A stretch of DNA of 64,000 nucleotides from Roseateles sp. (GTDB taxonomy: Bacteria > Pseudomonadota > Gammaproteobacteria > Burkholderiales > Burkholderiaceae_C), in NCBI RefSeq assembly GCF_019237615.1, contig NZ_JAFAGT010000085.1, positions 124,001 through 188,000 on the forward strand, read 5' to 3'. The position numbers and the translations under genes were made by a program. Below are positions 44,084 to 52,308 of this stretch, piece by piece. The notes beneath the pieces are model-generated. The model searched no databases. It was given only the letters and a program-made list of their open reading frames with translations, and was not told the origin of the DNA. Each line of letters starts with the position of its first letter. Within the stretch, counting starts at the first letter, position 1.

Positions 44084-44659
44084 ATGGCCCAGTACAAGGT
44101 TGCCTACTTCGTCGGAAGCCTCGCTTCGAACTCCATCAATCGCCTGCTCGCCAAGGCACTGGTCCGGCTGGCGCCGCCCGAGCTGGTATTGAGCGAGATC
44201 CCCATCAGGGATCTGCCGCTCTACAGCGCGGACTACGACGCCGACTACCCGCCGGTGGCGCGCGCTTTCAAGCAGGCCATCGCGGATGCGGATGCGGTGC
44301 TGTTCGTCACCCCCGAATACAACCGCTCGATTCCCGGCGGCTTGAAGAACGCCATCGACTGGGCCAGCCGGCCCTGGGGCACGAACTCCTTCGCGCGCAA
44401 GCCCTCCGGCGTGATCGGCACCTCGCCGGGCGCCATCGGTACCGCGGTGGCGCAGCAGAGCCTGCGCGGCGTGCTGTGCTTCTGCAATTCGCCGCTGATG
44501 AACACCGTAGAGGCCTACATCCAGTTCAAGCCCGGCCTCATCGGCGCGGATGGCGAGGTCACGGACGACGGCACGCGGCAGTTCCTGCAGAACTACATGA
44601 CCGAGTTCCACGCCTTCATCGTGCGCGTCCTCACCGTGCTGCCGCGCAGCGGCAGCTGA
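44084..44659 (+). CDS. NADPH-dependent FMN reductase (ChrR/SsuE-like fold)
   Basis: The 191-aa flavodoxin-like protein begins MAQYKVAYFVGSLASNSINR (the GSxRxxS-type FMN loop) and has VLFVTPEYNRSIPGGLKNAI, the hallmark of the family. AGGAGA lies 4 nt before the ATG. Probably reduces quinones or flavin; the substrate is not predictable. Confidence 0.9.
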   Translation: MAQYKVAYFVGSLASNSINRLLAKALVRLAPPELVLSEIPIRDLPLYSADYDADYPPVARAFKQAIADADAVLFVTPEYNRSIPGGLKNAIDWASRPWGTNSFARKPSGVIGTSPGAIGTAVAQQSLRGVLCFCNSPLMNTVEAYIQFKPGLIGADGEVTDDGTRQFLQNYMTEFHAFIVRVLTVLPRSGS

Positions 44660-44746
44660 TCCCGCACCCGCCGCCCATGCGGGCGGCGGCCTTGCCATGG
44701 GCCAGCGGCGACAATCGCCCGATTTCCCCAACAGCAAGGATTTCCC

Positions 44747-45469
44747 ATGAACACCACGCCTTCCGGCCTGCAGTTCGAGGACACCGTCGTCGGCGACGGC
44801 AAGACCGCCCAGGCAGGCCAGGACGTCACCGTCCACTACACCGGCTGGCTCTGGGTCGACGGCACCCGCACGACCAAGTTCGACTCCAGCAAGGACCGCG
44901 GCGATCCCTTCGAGTTCGAGCTGGGCGCCGGCATGGTCATCCGCGGCTGGGACGAGGGCGTGCAGGGCATGAACATCGGCGGCAAGCGCACGCTGATCAT
45001 CCCGGCCCAGCTCGGCTACGGCGCGCGCGGCGCCGGCGGCGTCATCCCGCCCAATGCCACGCTGTGCTTCGAGGTCGAGCTGCTGGGGCTGGCCGGCGGT
45101 CCCGAGCCGGTGGAGCTGAACCTGCACACGACATCCAGCGGCCTGCAGCACGAGGATGTCGTCGTCGGTGAAGGCGCCGAGGCCACCAAGGGCCAGCGCG
45201 TGTCGGTGCACTACACCGGCTGGCTCTACAAGGACGGCATGCGCGGCAAGAAGTTCGACTCCAGCAAGGACCGCGGCCAGCCCTTCAAGTTCAGCCTCGG
45301 CGGCGGCGAGGTCATCGCCGGCTGGGACGAGGGCGTGCAGGGCATGAAGGTGGGCGGCCGACGCATGCTGGTGCTGCCGCCCGAGCTGGGCTATGGTGCC
45401 CATGGCGCCGGCGGCGTCATTCCGCCGAACGCGACGCTGCTGTTCGAGGTCGAATTGCTGGCGGTCTGA
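44747..45469 (+). CDS. Tandem FKBP-type peptidyl-prolyl isomerase
   Basis: The 240-aa protein consists of two complete FKBP domains (about residues 1-115 and 125-240). Each has the VxVHYTGWL strand, FDSSKDRG, VIxGWDEGVQGM and PPNATLxFEVELL signatures. No signal peptide is seen, so it is cytoplasmic. Most bacterial FKBPs of this type are single-domain (about 115 aa), so this looks like an internal gene duplication. Confidence 0.92.
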   Translation: MNTTPSGLQFEDTVVGDGKTAQAGQDVTVHYTGWLWVDGTRTTKFDSSKDRGDPFEFELGAGMVIRGWDEGVQGMNIGGKRTLIIPAQLGYGARGAGGVIPPNATLCFEVELLGLAGGPEPVELNLHTTSSGLQHEDVVVGEGAEATKGQRVSVHYTGWLYKDGMRGKKFDSSKDRGQPFKFSLGGGEVIAGWDEGVQGMKVGGRRMLVLPPELGYGAHGAGGVIPPNATLLFEVELLAV

Positions 45470-45479
45470 CGCCTGAAAG

Positions 45480-45503
45480 AACCCCGCCGGGAGGCGGGGC
45501 GTC
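45480..45503. terminator. Probable intrinsic terminator shared by convergent genes
   Basis: CCCCGCC at 45482-45488 pairs with GGCGGGG at 45493-45499 around a GGGA loop, 11 nt after the FKBP stop, followed by GTCTTCTCC. The T-run is weak. It lies between convergent genes and could serve both. Confidence 0.55.
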
Positions 45504-45542
45504 TTCTCCTGGGGCCTGACGGCCCCGGGCGAGGTGCTGGTG

Positions 45543-47465
45543 TCAGGGCTTGATCATCAGCTTCTGGATCACCATCGTGCCGCTGGTATTGGTGTTGGAC
45601 AGGCGCAGCAGCACCGGCTGGATGATGGGCGCGGTCGCCGTGAACGAGGTGGTGCTCGCGGGCTGCGTGGTCATCACATTGCTCTCGGTACAGACATTGC
45701 CTGCACAGGCCGCGCGCGACGGCGACGTTGTGACGATGTTGCGCCAGGTGCTGCCGTCGGTCGAATAGTCCAATTGGTAGCCGTTGGAGCCGGCGCGGAA
45801 GTACTCGAAGCTGAACTGGCTGAGGCTGCGCAGGTTGAACATCACGAAGCCCGCGTTGGTGCCGGCCTTGGAGATCTGGATGTTGGCCGCGAGGCTGGAG
45901 CCACTGGCCACGGTGGACGAGTACTTGACCGCGGAACTGGCGCCCGTCGCTCCGCTGTCGTTCTGGCTGGCGCAGATGAACTGCTGGCCGGAGGCCGCCA
46001 CCATCGTGCCGAAGCCGGGACCATTGACGGCGCCGGGCCAGCTCTCGAAGGTGGCCGTGGTGCCGGTGGCGGACAAGCCCGCGAGGTAGGCGCTGGTGTT
46101 GTTGCTGCCGGTCGCAGTGTTGCCCAGCGCGGCCAGGTCGACCAGCGTGCCGCTCGCGCCGCCGAAGCTGGCGTTCAGCGTGGCGGCGTCGATCATGACG
46201 CCGCAGGAGCCGGCGATCTGCGCCGCCCCGCCCAGAACGGTCGTGCTGGTGGTGCAGGCCGCGCCGCTGGTGCAGCTGGCACCGGCGCCGGGCGTGACGG
46301 TGCTGGTGAGCGCGCCCGCGGCCGTGGTGTTGGCCGAGATCAGCACGGTGGCCTTGCCGCCGCTCGCGGCCAGGCCGGCGGGGATGCTGCAGTTCAGCGT
46401 CGCGCCGGTGATCGGGCTGCACGTGGCACCCGTGGGCGTGACCGTGAACGCGCCGACGCCGCTGGCCGGCAGCACCGTCGTCAGCGTGACGGGCGCGGTC
46501 GTCGCGCCGGTCCCCTGGTTGGTGGCCGTGACGGTCCACTGGACCTTGTCGCCTATCGACGCGCTGGCGAGGTTGACGGCAGCGCCGACCTTGACGTCGG
46601 CCGCGGCCGCGGCGGCCACGGCCGTCGTCGTCGTGCAACTGGCCGTGGAGGCGCAGCTCGCACCGGTGCCGGGCGCCACGGTGTTGACCAGATTGCCCGC
46701 CGCGGTGGCCGGTGCGGCGATGACCACGGTGGCCGTGCCGGTGTTGGCAGCCAGGCCCGCCGGGATGGTGCAGCTCAGCGTGTTGCCGACCACCGCGCCG
46801 CAGTTGGCGCCCGTGGGCGTGACGGTGACGGCGCCGATGCCGGCGGCCGGCAGCGTGTCGGTCAGCGTGATGGGCGCGGTCGTCACGCCGCCGGTGTTGA
46901 CGGCCGTGAGGGTCCACTTGACGGTGCCCCCGACGCTGGTGGAGGTGGCGTCCACGGCGGCGCTGACCGTGACGTTGGGCGGCACTGGGCGCGTGCTGAC
47001 GACGGTGGTGGAGCTGCAGTCGGCCGCCGAGCTGCAGCCCTTCACGCCGGCGCCGGAGGGCTTGACGGTGCTGGTCAGCGAGCCGGTGGCGGTGGTGGTG
47101 GCCGACAGCAGCACGGTGGCGGTCTTGCCGGGGGGCAGTCCCGCGCCTATGGTGCAGGTCAGCGTGCTGACGGAAGGGCCGCAGCTGGCGCCGCTGGACA
47201 CGACGGACACCGCGCTCAGGCTACTGGGCACGTCGATGAGCAGCGTGGTGGTGTCGCTGCTGGCAGCGTTGCCGGCGTTGGTGACGGTGACGGTCCAGGT
47301 GACGCGGTCACCGGCAAAGACCGAGGCGCTGTCGACGGTCTGCGTGACGGACAGCGCGGCCTGCGCGGCGGGCGCCGGGTCCGACGCGTCGTTGCCGCCA
47401 CCGCAGCCGGCCAGCCAGGCCGGCAGCAGCAATGCGGCAGCCAGATGCAGGGAAGAGAATTTCAT
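45543..47465 (-). CDS. Lipoprotein with DUF11-like repeats, next to polygalacturonase
   Basis: The 640-aa protein has a lipoprotein signal (LLLPAWLAGCGGG). Residues about 35-415 hold three DUF11-like repeats, each with VxWTVTxTNxG, TLPAxG and CTIPAGLAA-type segments, plus paired Cys. The C-terminal part (about 430-640) is an unassigned beta-rich domain with FSFEYFRAGSNGYQLDYSTD and STDGSTWRNIV, reminiscent of discoidin/carbohydrate-binding sandwiches. It is 27 nt downstream of the pectinase gene, so a joint outer-surface role is inferred; a catalytic motif is not seen. Confidence 0.75.
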   Translation of the reverse strand: MKFSSLHLAAALLLPAWLAGCGGGNDASDPAPAAQAALSVTQTVDSASVFAGDRVTWTVTVTNAGNAASSDTTTLLIDVPSSLSAVSVVSSGASCGPSVSTLTCTIGAGLPPGKTATVLLSATTTATGSLTSTVKPSGAGVKGCSSAADCSSTTVVSTRPVPPNVTVSAAVDATSTSVGGTVKWTLTAVNTGGVTTAPITLTDTLPAAGIGAVTVTPTGANCGAVVGNTLSCTIPAGLAANTGTATVVIAAPATAAGNLVNTVAPGTGASCASTASCTTTTAVAAAAAADVKVGAAVNLASASIGDKVQWTVTATNQGTGATTAPVTLTTVLPASGVGAFTVTPTGATCSPITGATLNCSIPAGLAASGGKATVLISANTTAAGALTSTVTPGAGASCTSGAACTTSTTVLGGAAQIAGSCGVMIDAATLNASFGGASGTLVDLAALGNTATGSNNTSAYLAGLSATGTTATFESWPGAVNGPGFGTMVAASGQQFICASQNDSGATGASSAVKYSSTVASGSSLAANIQISKAGTNAGFVMFNLRSLSQFSFEYFRAGSNGYQLDYSTDGSTWRNIVTTSPSRAACAGNVCTESNVMTTQPASTTSFTATAPIIQPVLLRLSNTNTSGTMVIQKLMIKP

Positions 47466-47491
47466 TTTGTCTCCTGTTGATTCACGCCGTC

Positions 47492-49258
47492 TCAGCGGAC
47501 GGACATCGGTGCATTGGCCGCCGGGAAGTCGACGAACGCGGCGCTGCAGTCATAGGGCGCCGACGTGGCCGAGCGCAGGTCGAAGACCTTGAACTGGTTG
47601 CTGTCCTTGGCGGCCAGCAGCGTGCTGGCGAACGACACGGGGCCCGGGCCCATCGTCAGCTCGGCGTAGGACGGCACCGGCGTGCTGAGCTTGGTGGACA
47701 CCCAGCCGGGCGTCGAGTCATAGACGACGTTGTCCAGCGTGATGCCGTACAGGTAGTTGAACTGGCCCTGCGACTGGTAGCCGCGGAACAGCAGCAGCGC
47801 GCCCGTGCCGTTGTAGATCGAACCCGGCGTGTCCAGGTAGCGGAAGTTGCGCACCGTGACGTGGTGGATGTTGGGGAACTGCCTGGTCGAGGAGCCCGAT
47901 GCGTCGCCGTAGTAGGTGTCGATCGCGATGGGCTGCTGCACACGACGCGCGCACATGCCGTCCACCGTGATGTTCTGCACCTCGCCGCCGCGGCTGTCGT
48001 CCGTCTTGATGCGGAAGCCGCTGGTGGAGTTCATGTCGAAGCCATCGATGGCCAGGTCGCGGATCGTCACGCCGTTGACGCCGCTGTCCGTCTCGCTGCC
48101 GATGGACATGCCATGCGTGAAGTAGAGGCGGTTGTGCAGGATCTGCACGTTGCTGACCGGTCCGGTGGTGCTGTTGTGCGACTTGATCGCGATACCGTCG
48201 TCGCCGGTGCTGATGTGGTTGAACGCGATCAGCAGGTTCTGCGACTGGCCGGGATCGAAGCCGTCGGTGTTCTTGATCGTGGCCGGCGTGAAGCAGGTGC
48301 TGGGGCGGCTGACGTTGGCCGTGCCGGAGATCACCGGCGTCGAGCCGGCATCGCACTTGTAGCCTGCCACCGAGTACTCCAGCGACGGCGACAACAGCTT
48401 GGTGCCCCAGACAGTGATGCCGTTGACGCCGCTGGAGACGGCGTGGAACTTGGGCGCGTTCTGCAGCGTGATGCGGTGCAGCGTGAAGTTGCTGCCGGCG
48501 TTGATCTGCAGCAGCCGCGGGTTGTTCTGGTTGGCGTTGCTGAGCGTCTTGGTCAACGCACCCACGTCCCACCAGGTCAGCTTGCCGGCGTAAAGGCCCG
48601 AGGTCAGCACGGCGCCGCCGCGGCCGTCGATGACGCCGTCACCCACCACGCCATTGCCGTTGGGCGCGGTCGTGATCAGCGCCGAGCAGCCGTTGTCGCT
48701 GGACGCGGTCTCGCCGCAGTTGTTCTTGCCGGCGATCTGGTAATCGGCCGGACGGCGCGAACCGAACAGCGTCACGCCCTTGTCGATCCACAGCGTCACC
48801 GTGCCGGCGAGGTTCAAGGGCCCGGACAGGAAGGCGTTCTCGCCCTGGGCGCCCGTTGCCAGCTTGACGGCTTGGCCCGTCGGGCAGGCGTTGATGGCGG
48901 CCTGGATGCGTGCGGCGTCGGGCTGCGAGTTGCCGGCCGCGGCGTCCACCGCGTCGTCCAGCAGACCTGCGGCGTTCTTCTTCAGCGTGGCGGTCAGCGT
49001 CGCGCAGACGGTCTTGGGCAGGGTCGGCTCCCTGCCCCGCAGCGCCGGGTCGGTCAGCGCCGCCGTCGGCCAGGTGCCGCCACCGGCGTCGACCGGGGGC
49101 GGGTTGCTGCCGGAACTGCTGCCATTGCTGGGCGTGCCGCTGTCCGCGACCACCGCCGTTGAGCCGCCGCCGCCGCAGCCGGCCAGCGCCGCCATGGACG
49201 CCAGCACCAGCATGCGCAAACCGCCGCGACGCGCTCGGGAGGGTCCCAACTTCTTCAT
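47492..49258 (-). CDS. GH28 polygalacturonase, lipoprotein
   Basis: Hydrolyses pectic polygalacturonan. From MKKLGPSRARRGG the product is 588 aa, with a lipobox LAGC and Gly/Ser-rich linker to about residue 75. GH28 catalytic motifs are all visible: NTDGFDP, STGDDGIAIKS, THGMSIGSETD and FRIKTDD. The length exceeds the plain catalytic domain because of the linker. AGGAGA precedes the start. Likely an outer-membrane-anchored depolymerase acting outside the cell. Confidence 0.93.
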   Translation of the reverse strand: MKKLGPSRARRGGLRMLVLASMAALAGCGGGGSTAVVADSGTPSNGSSSGSNPPPVDAGGGTWPTAALTDPALRGREPTLPKTVCATLTATLKKNAAGLLDDAVDAAAGNSQPDAARIQAAINACPTGQAVKLATGAQGENAFLSGPLNLAGTVTLWIDKGVTLFGSRRPADYQIAGKNNCGETASSDNGCSALITTAPNGNGVVGDGVIDGRGGAVLTSGLYAGKLTWWDVGALTKTLSNANQNNPRLLQINAGSNFTLHRITLQNAPKFHAVSSGVNGITVWGTKLLSPSLEYSVAGYKCDAGSTPVISGTANVSRPSTCFTPATIKNTDGFDPGQSQNLLIAFNHISTGDDGIAIKSHNSTTGPVSNVQILHNRLYFTHGMSIGSETDSGVNGVTIRDLAIDGFDMNSTSGFRIKTDDSRGGEVQNITVDGMCARRVQQPIAIDTYYGDASGSSTRQFPNIHHVTVRNFRYLDTPGSIYNGTGALLLFRGYQSQGQFNYLYGITLDNVVYDSTPGWVSTKLSTPVPSYAELTMGPGPVSFASTLLAAKDSNQFKVFDLRSATSAPYDCSAAFVDFPAANAPMSVR

Positions 49259-49573
49259 GTCTTGTCTCCTGCTCTTGCTCTGTGTCAAACGCGTATCGAC
49301 CGGCCACTGCAACGTTCCGGCGTATCGCGATCCGCCGGCGTCAATGGACGCCAGGGTGAATCTGATATGTCGAGTGATGTATCAAATAAAGATATTGATA
49401 TATCAGCAATGGCGAGTTTTTACCAACACGACCGACATGCCGTCAATGCGGTCAACCCGTAGACCACGGCATGACGCCGCAGCACCATGAGCGGCGGCGC
49501 ACCAACCCGCTTCACTTCGATGTCACCCGCGCATGGTCTGCTTGCGCGAAAATCCTCAAACAAGGAGCCCCCT
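49259..49573. other. Intergenic region between polygalacturonase and PilZ genes
   Basis: Holds the promoters for both divergent genes. The centre (49360-49430) is AT-rich with several TGATA/TATCA half sites, described separately. No gene is seen. Confidence 0.6.
49363..49405. promoter_or_regulatory. Candidate operator: TGAT-n-ATCA palindromes upstream of the polygalacturonase gene
   Basis: TGATATATCA at 49396-49405 is a perfect palindrome, and TGATGTATCA at 49375-49384 is near perfect; their centres are 21 bp apart, two helical turns. A third TGATATGTCG lies at 49363. Such an arrangement suggests a dimeric repressor. The regulator gene is not in the window. Confidence 0.45.
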
Positions 49574-50005
49574 GTGAGCGACCTCCACTCCGGCGCCGAC
49601 CAGCGCCGCTTCCCCCGCGTCGAGTTCTTCCTCGTGCCCGACGAGCACGAGCAGTTGCCGGTCTGGGTCATCAAGCCCGAGGGTTTGTCGACGGCGCGTG
49701 GTGGTGTCGTCGTCAACCTCAGCGAGGCCGGCCTGCAAATCCTCGCCTCGGCCGAGCCGCCACTGGACGCCCTGCATTACGAGATGCGCCTGCTGCTCGG
49801 CGAGGACGAGGGCGTGCCGCTGTTCAGCGCCGACGTGCGCCGGGTCTGGAGCCGGCCGCTGAGCCGCATCGTGCAGCTCTGCGGCTTCGAATTCGAGACT
49901 CCCAACTCCGAGGCCGAGGAGTTCCTGCTCGCGCAGACGGTACAGATCACCGCGCGCAAATGGGTGCGCTGCGTGCTCGTCGAGCGGATGACGGCGCTGG
50001 CCTAG
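49574..50005 (+). CDS. PilZ-domain c-di-GMP receptor protein
   Basis: The 143-aa product starts at a GTG with AAGGAG upstream. The domain has the RxxxR-type motif (RRFPRVEFFLVP) and the NxSxxG-type motif (VVNLSEAGLQIL), so it likely binds cyclic di-GMP. There is no other domain. Such single-domain proteins often act on motility or surface structures; the target is unknown. Confidence 0.9.
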   Translation: MSDLHSGADQRRFPRVEFFLVPDEHEQLPVWVIKPEGLSTARGGVVVNLSEAGLQILASAEPPLDALHYEMRLLLGEDEGVPLFSADVRRVWSRPLSRIVQLCGFEFETPNSEAEEFLLAQTVQITARKWVRCVLVERMTALA

Positions 50006-50079
50006 GGCCGCTGGCGCCAGGCGGGGAACTGGGTTAGCGTGTGTGCGGGGCCGGCTGGGCCTCGCCTGCCATCCCCTCC

Positions 50080-50829
50080 ATGATCGAACCCGAGCAGTTG
50101 CTGCGCTACTGGACCCTGTCGCAATGGCAGGCGAACCTGCTGGTGCTGATGCACCTCGTCGGCGCAGGGCTGCTGGGCCTCATGCTGGGCTACGAGCGCG
50201 CCTTCCATGGCCGCGCGGCCGGCATGCGAACCTACGCCCTCGTCTGCATGGCCTCCACGGCCGTCATCGTGCTGCTGGGCCTGCCCCACCAATGGTTCGG
50301 CGGCAGCGAAGCTGCCATCGTCCCGCCGCTCATGGACCCGACGCGCGTCATCCAGGGCGTCGTCACCGGCATCGGCTTCCTGTGTGCCGGCGTCATCATG
50401 CGCGAAGGCATGAACATCTCCGGCCTGACGACGGCGGCCTCGCTCTGGGCAGCCTCGGCCATCGGCATCCTGCTGGGCATGGGCTTCTATTTCGCGGCCA
50501 TCGCGCTGACGCTGCTGTGCGCCTCGCTGATGATGTGGGGCGCCAGGCTGGAAGCCGCCCTGCCCTCCCATCCGGCCATCGCGGTGCAACTGCAGGGCCA
50601 GTCGGGACGCCGCTTCGAGCAGGCCGAGCAGGTCGCCTTTGCCGCGGCGCTGGGCTACGACTTCGCGCCGGGCTCGGTCAGCATCGAGTGCACGGACGAG
50701 CGCCAGGAGTGGCGCTTCGTCTGCACCGCGCAGCACAACTACCACGGCGAGACGCTGTCGCGTTTCGCGAGCCGGCTGCCGGAGCTGCCCGGCCTGGCCA
50801 GCTACCGCGTCACGCACGCGCGCAACTGA
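50080..50829 (+). CDS. MgtC/SapB-family membrane protein
   Basis: The 249-aa protein from MIEPEQLLRYW has about four to five N-terminal membrane segments with the MgtC signature GLLGLMLGYERAFHGRAAGM, RTYALVCMASTAVIVLLG and FLCAGVIMREGMNISGLTTA. A C-terminal ACT-like soluble domain (about 165-249) follows. No clear ribosome site; an upstream start is possible. It may modulate ATP synthase or Mg-linked physiology, as family members do. Confidence 0.88.
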   Translation: MIEPEQLLRYWTLSQWQANLLVLMHLVGAGLLGLMLGYERAFHGRAAGMRTYALVCMASTAVIVLLGLPHQWFGGSEAAIVPPLMDPTRVIQGVVTGIGFLCAGVIMREGMNISGLTTAASLWAASAIGILLGMGFYFAAIALTLLCASLMMWGARLEAALPSHPAIAVQLQGQSGRRFEQAEQVAFAAALGYDFAPGSVSIECTDERQEWRFVCTAQHNYHGETLSRFASRLPELPGLASYRVTHARN

Positions 50830-50845
50830 GGCGGTTCGGACCGTG

Positions 50846-51253
50846 ATGCGCTTCCCCGCAGCCGTGGGCCGGGATGTCGCCGTGCAGCAATGGCTGGACG
50901 CCGGCGAAGGTGAGCTGGCTGCGCTGGCACGCACCTGGTTCGCGGCCTTGCGCCGCAGCGGCACCGACGTGACCGAGCTTCTGCACGACGGCATGCCCAC
51001 CGCCTGCGTGGGCGACGCGGCCTTCGCCTACGTCAACACCTTCAAGGCCCATGTCAACGTCGGCTTCTTCTGCGGCGCCGAGCTGCCGGACCCGGCGGTC
51101 CTGCTGCAGGGCACGGGCAAGTTCATGCGCCACGTCAAGCTCAGGCCCGGCACGCCGGTCGACGCCGCCGCGCTGCAGGCGCTGATCGACGCGGCCTATG
51201 CCGACGTGAAGGTACGCCTGCGGGCCGAGGCCGCTCAGGCGATGGCCGGGTAG
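50846..51253 (+). CDS. DUF1801-like protein
   Basis: The 135-aa protein has ELLHDGMPTACVGDAAFAYV and FKAHVNVGFFCGAELPDP, then KLRPGTPVDAAALQALIDAA, as in DUF1801/YdhG-like proteins. Function is unknown. The ATG at 50846 is preceded by an in-frame GTG. Its end overlaps the convergent map gene by 19 nt. Confidence 0.75.
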   Translation: MRFPAAVGRDVAVQQWLDAGEGELAALARTWFAALRRSGTDVTELLHDGMPTACVGDAAFAYVNTFKAHVNVGFFCGAELPDPAVLLQGTGKFMRHVKLRPGTPVDAAALQALIDAAYADVKVRLRAEAAQAMAG

Positions 51254-52026
51254 TCGCCCAGGCCGTCCGGCCAGGGCGTCAGGATCTCGAAGCCATCGGC
51301 CGTCACCGCCACCATGTGCTCCCACTGCGCGGAGAGGGAGTGGTCGCGCGTGACCACCGTCCAGCCATCGCTCAGCTCGCGGATGGCTGCGCCGCCCGCA
51401 TTGATCATGGGCTCGATCGTGAAGATCATGCCCTCCTGCAGCTTCAAACCTTCACCGGGCCGTCCGAAGTGGTTGACGTGCGGGTCGTCGTGATAGACGT
51501 CGCCGATGCCGTGGCCACCGTATTCGCGCACCACGCTGAAGCCGGCCGCATGCGCCACCTTCTGGATGGCATGCCCCACGTCGCCCAGCGTCGCGCCCGG
51601 GCGCACCTGGCGGATGCCGGCGCGCAAGGCCTCATAGGTCGTCATCACCAGCCGGCGCGCCAGCACGTTGGCCTCGCCGACGATGAACATGCGGCTGCTG
51701 TCGCCGAACCAGCCGTCCTTGGTCAGCGTGACGTCCACGTTGACGATGTCGCCCTTCTTCAGCCGCTTGTCCCTGGACGGGATGCCATGGCAGACGACGT
51801 GGTTGGGCGAGATGCAGGCCGTCTTCGGATAGCCGTGGTAGCCGACGTTGGACGGGATGCACTTCAGCGTGTTGACGATGTAGTCGCGGCAGAGGTCGTC
51901 CAGCTCCTCGGTCGTCACACCGGGCACCACATGGGGCTTCAGCATGGCCAGCACCTCGGCGATCAGATGCCCGGCCTCGCGGGCCTTGGCCACCTCGGCG
52001 GGCGTGCGCAGCTTGAGGCCCTTCAT
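51235..52026 (-). CDS. map: Methionine aminopeptidase, type I
   Basis: Removes N-terminal Met. The 263-aa protein has the metal ligands in VNVDVTLTKDGWFGDSSRMF (two Asp), the His in REYGGHGIG, Glu in IFTIEPMINAGG and Glu in SAQWEHM. It is type I without zinc-finger extension. The genes usually beside housekeeping map, such as rpsB, are absent, so this is possibly an additional copy. It overlaps the ParD-like gene by 4 nt. Confidence 0.93.
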   Translation of the reverse strand: MKGLKLRTPAEVAKAREAGHLIAEVLAMLKPHVVPGVTTEELDDLCRDYIVNTLKCIPSNVGYHGYPKTACISPNHVVCHGIPSRDKRLKKGDIVNVDVTLTKDGWFGDSSRMFIVGEANVLARRLVMTTYEALRAGIRQVRPGATLGDVGHAIQKVAHAAGFSVVREYGGHGIGDVYHDDPHVNHFGRPGEGLKLQEGMIFTIEPMINAGGAAIRELSDGWTVVTRDHSLSAQWEHMVAVTADGFEILTPWPDGLGDYPAIA

Positions 52027-52271
52027 GCCGCCGCCCCTTTGGCCCTGGCCGGCTGAACCCAGCCGGTCAGCCGCGCCAGATCCAGCCCGCCCTCCTGCTC
52101 GGCGCGGATCAGCAACTGGCAGATCTCGCTGTGCGACAGCTGCGGATGCAACTCGGCCAGCATGCCGATGCGCATCCAGTGCTCGGCCTGCGCGTTGATG
52201 GAACGCGACAAGGCCTGGCTGGCAACGCGCAGGCTCTCATGCAACGGATCGGAGATTTTGACGATTCCCAT
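52023..52271 (-). CDS. ParD-like antitoxin-family protein
   Basis: The 82-aa product begins MGIVKISDPLHESLRVASQA and has SRSINAQAEHWMRIG, matching the ParD_like family (ribbon-helix-helix-type DNA binder). No ParE-type toxin is next to it; instead it is coupled to map. A perfect inverted repeat 10 nt upstream is a likely autoregulatory operator. Confidence 0.8.
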   Translation of the reverse strand: MGIVKISDPLHESLRVASQALSRSINAQAEHWMRIGMLAELHPQLSHSEICQLLIRAEQEGGLDLARLTGWVQPARAKGAAA

Positions 52272-52280
52272 GCGGCAACT

Positions 52281-52308
52281 ATATACGATTCATATACGAA
52301 TCGTATAT
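52281..52308. promoter_or_regulatory. Perfect 11-bp inverted repeat upstream of the ParD-like gene
   Basis: ATATACGATTC (52281-52291) and GAATCGTATAT (52298-52308) flank a 6-nt spacer ATATAC. It lies 10 nt before the ParD-like start and touches the thioesterase stop codon (52308-52310), so it fills the whole intergenic gap. Its AT-rich content contrasts with the neighbouring genes. Probable operator, possibly overlapping the promoter. Confidence 0.75.

Noticed and set aside
51235-52271. ParD-like/map as a classical ParDE toxin-antitoxin pair
   Set aside because: The partner is a full methionine aminopeptidase with all metal ligands, not a ParE toxin.
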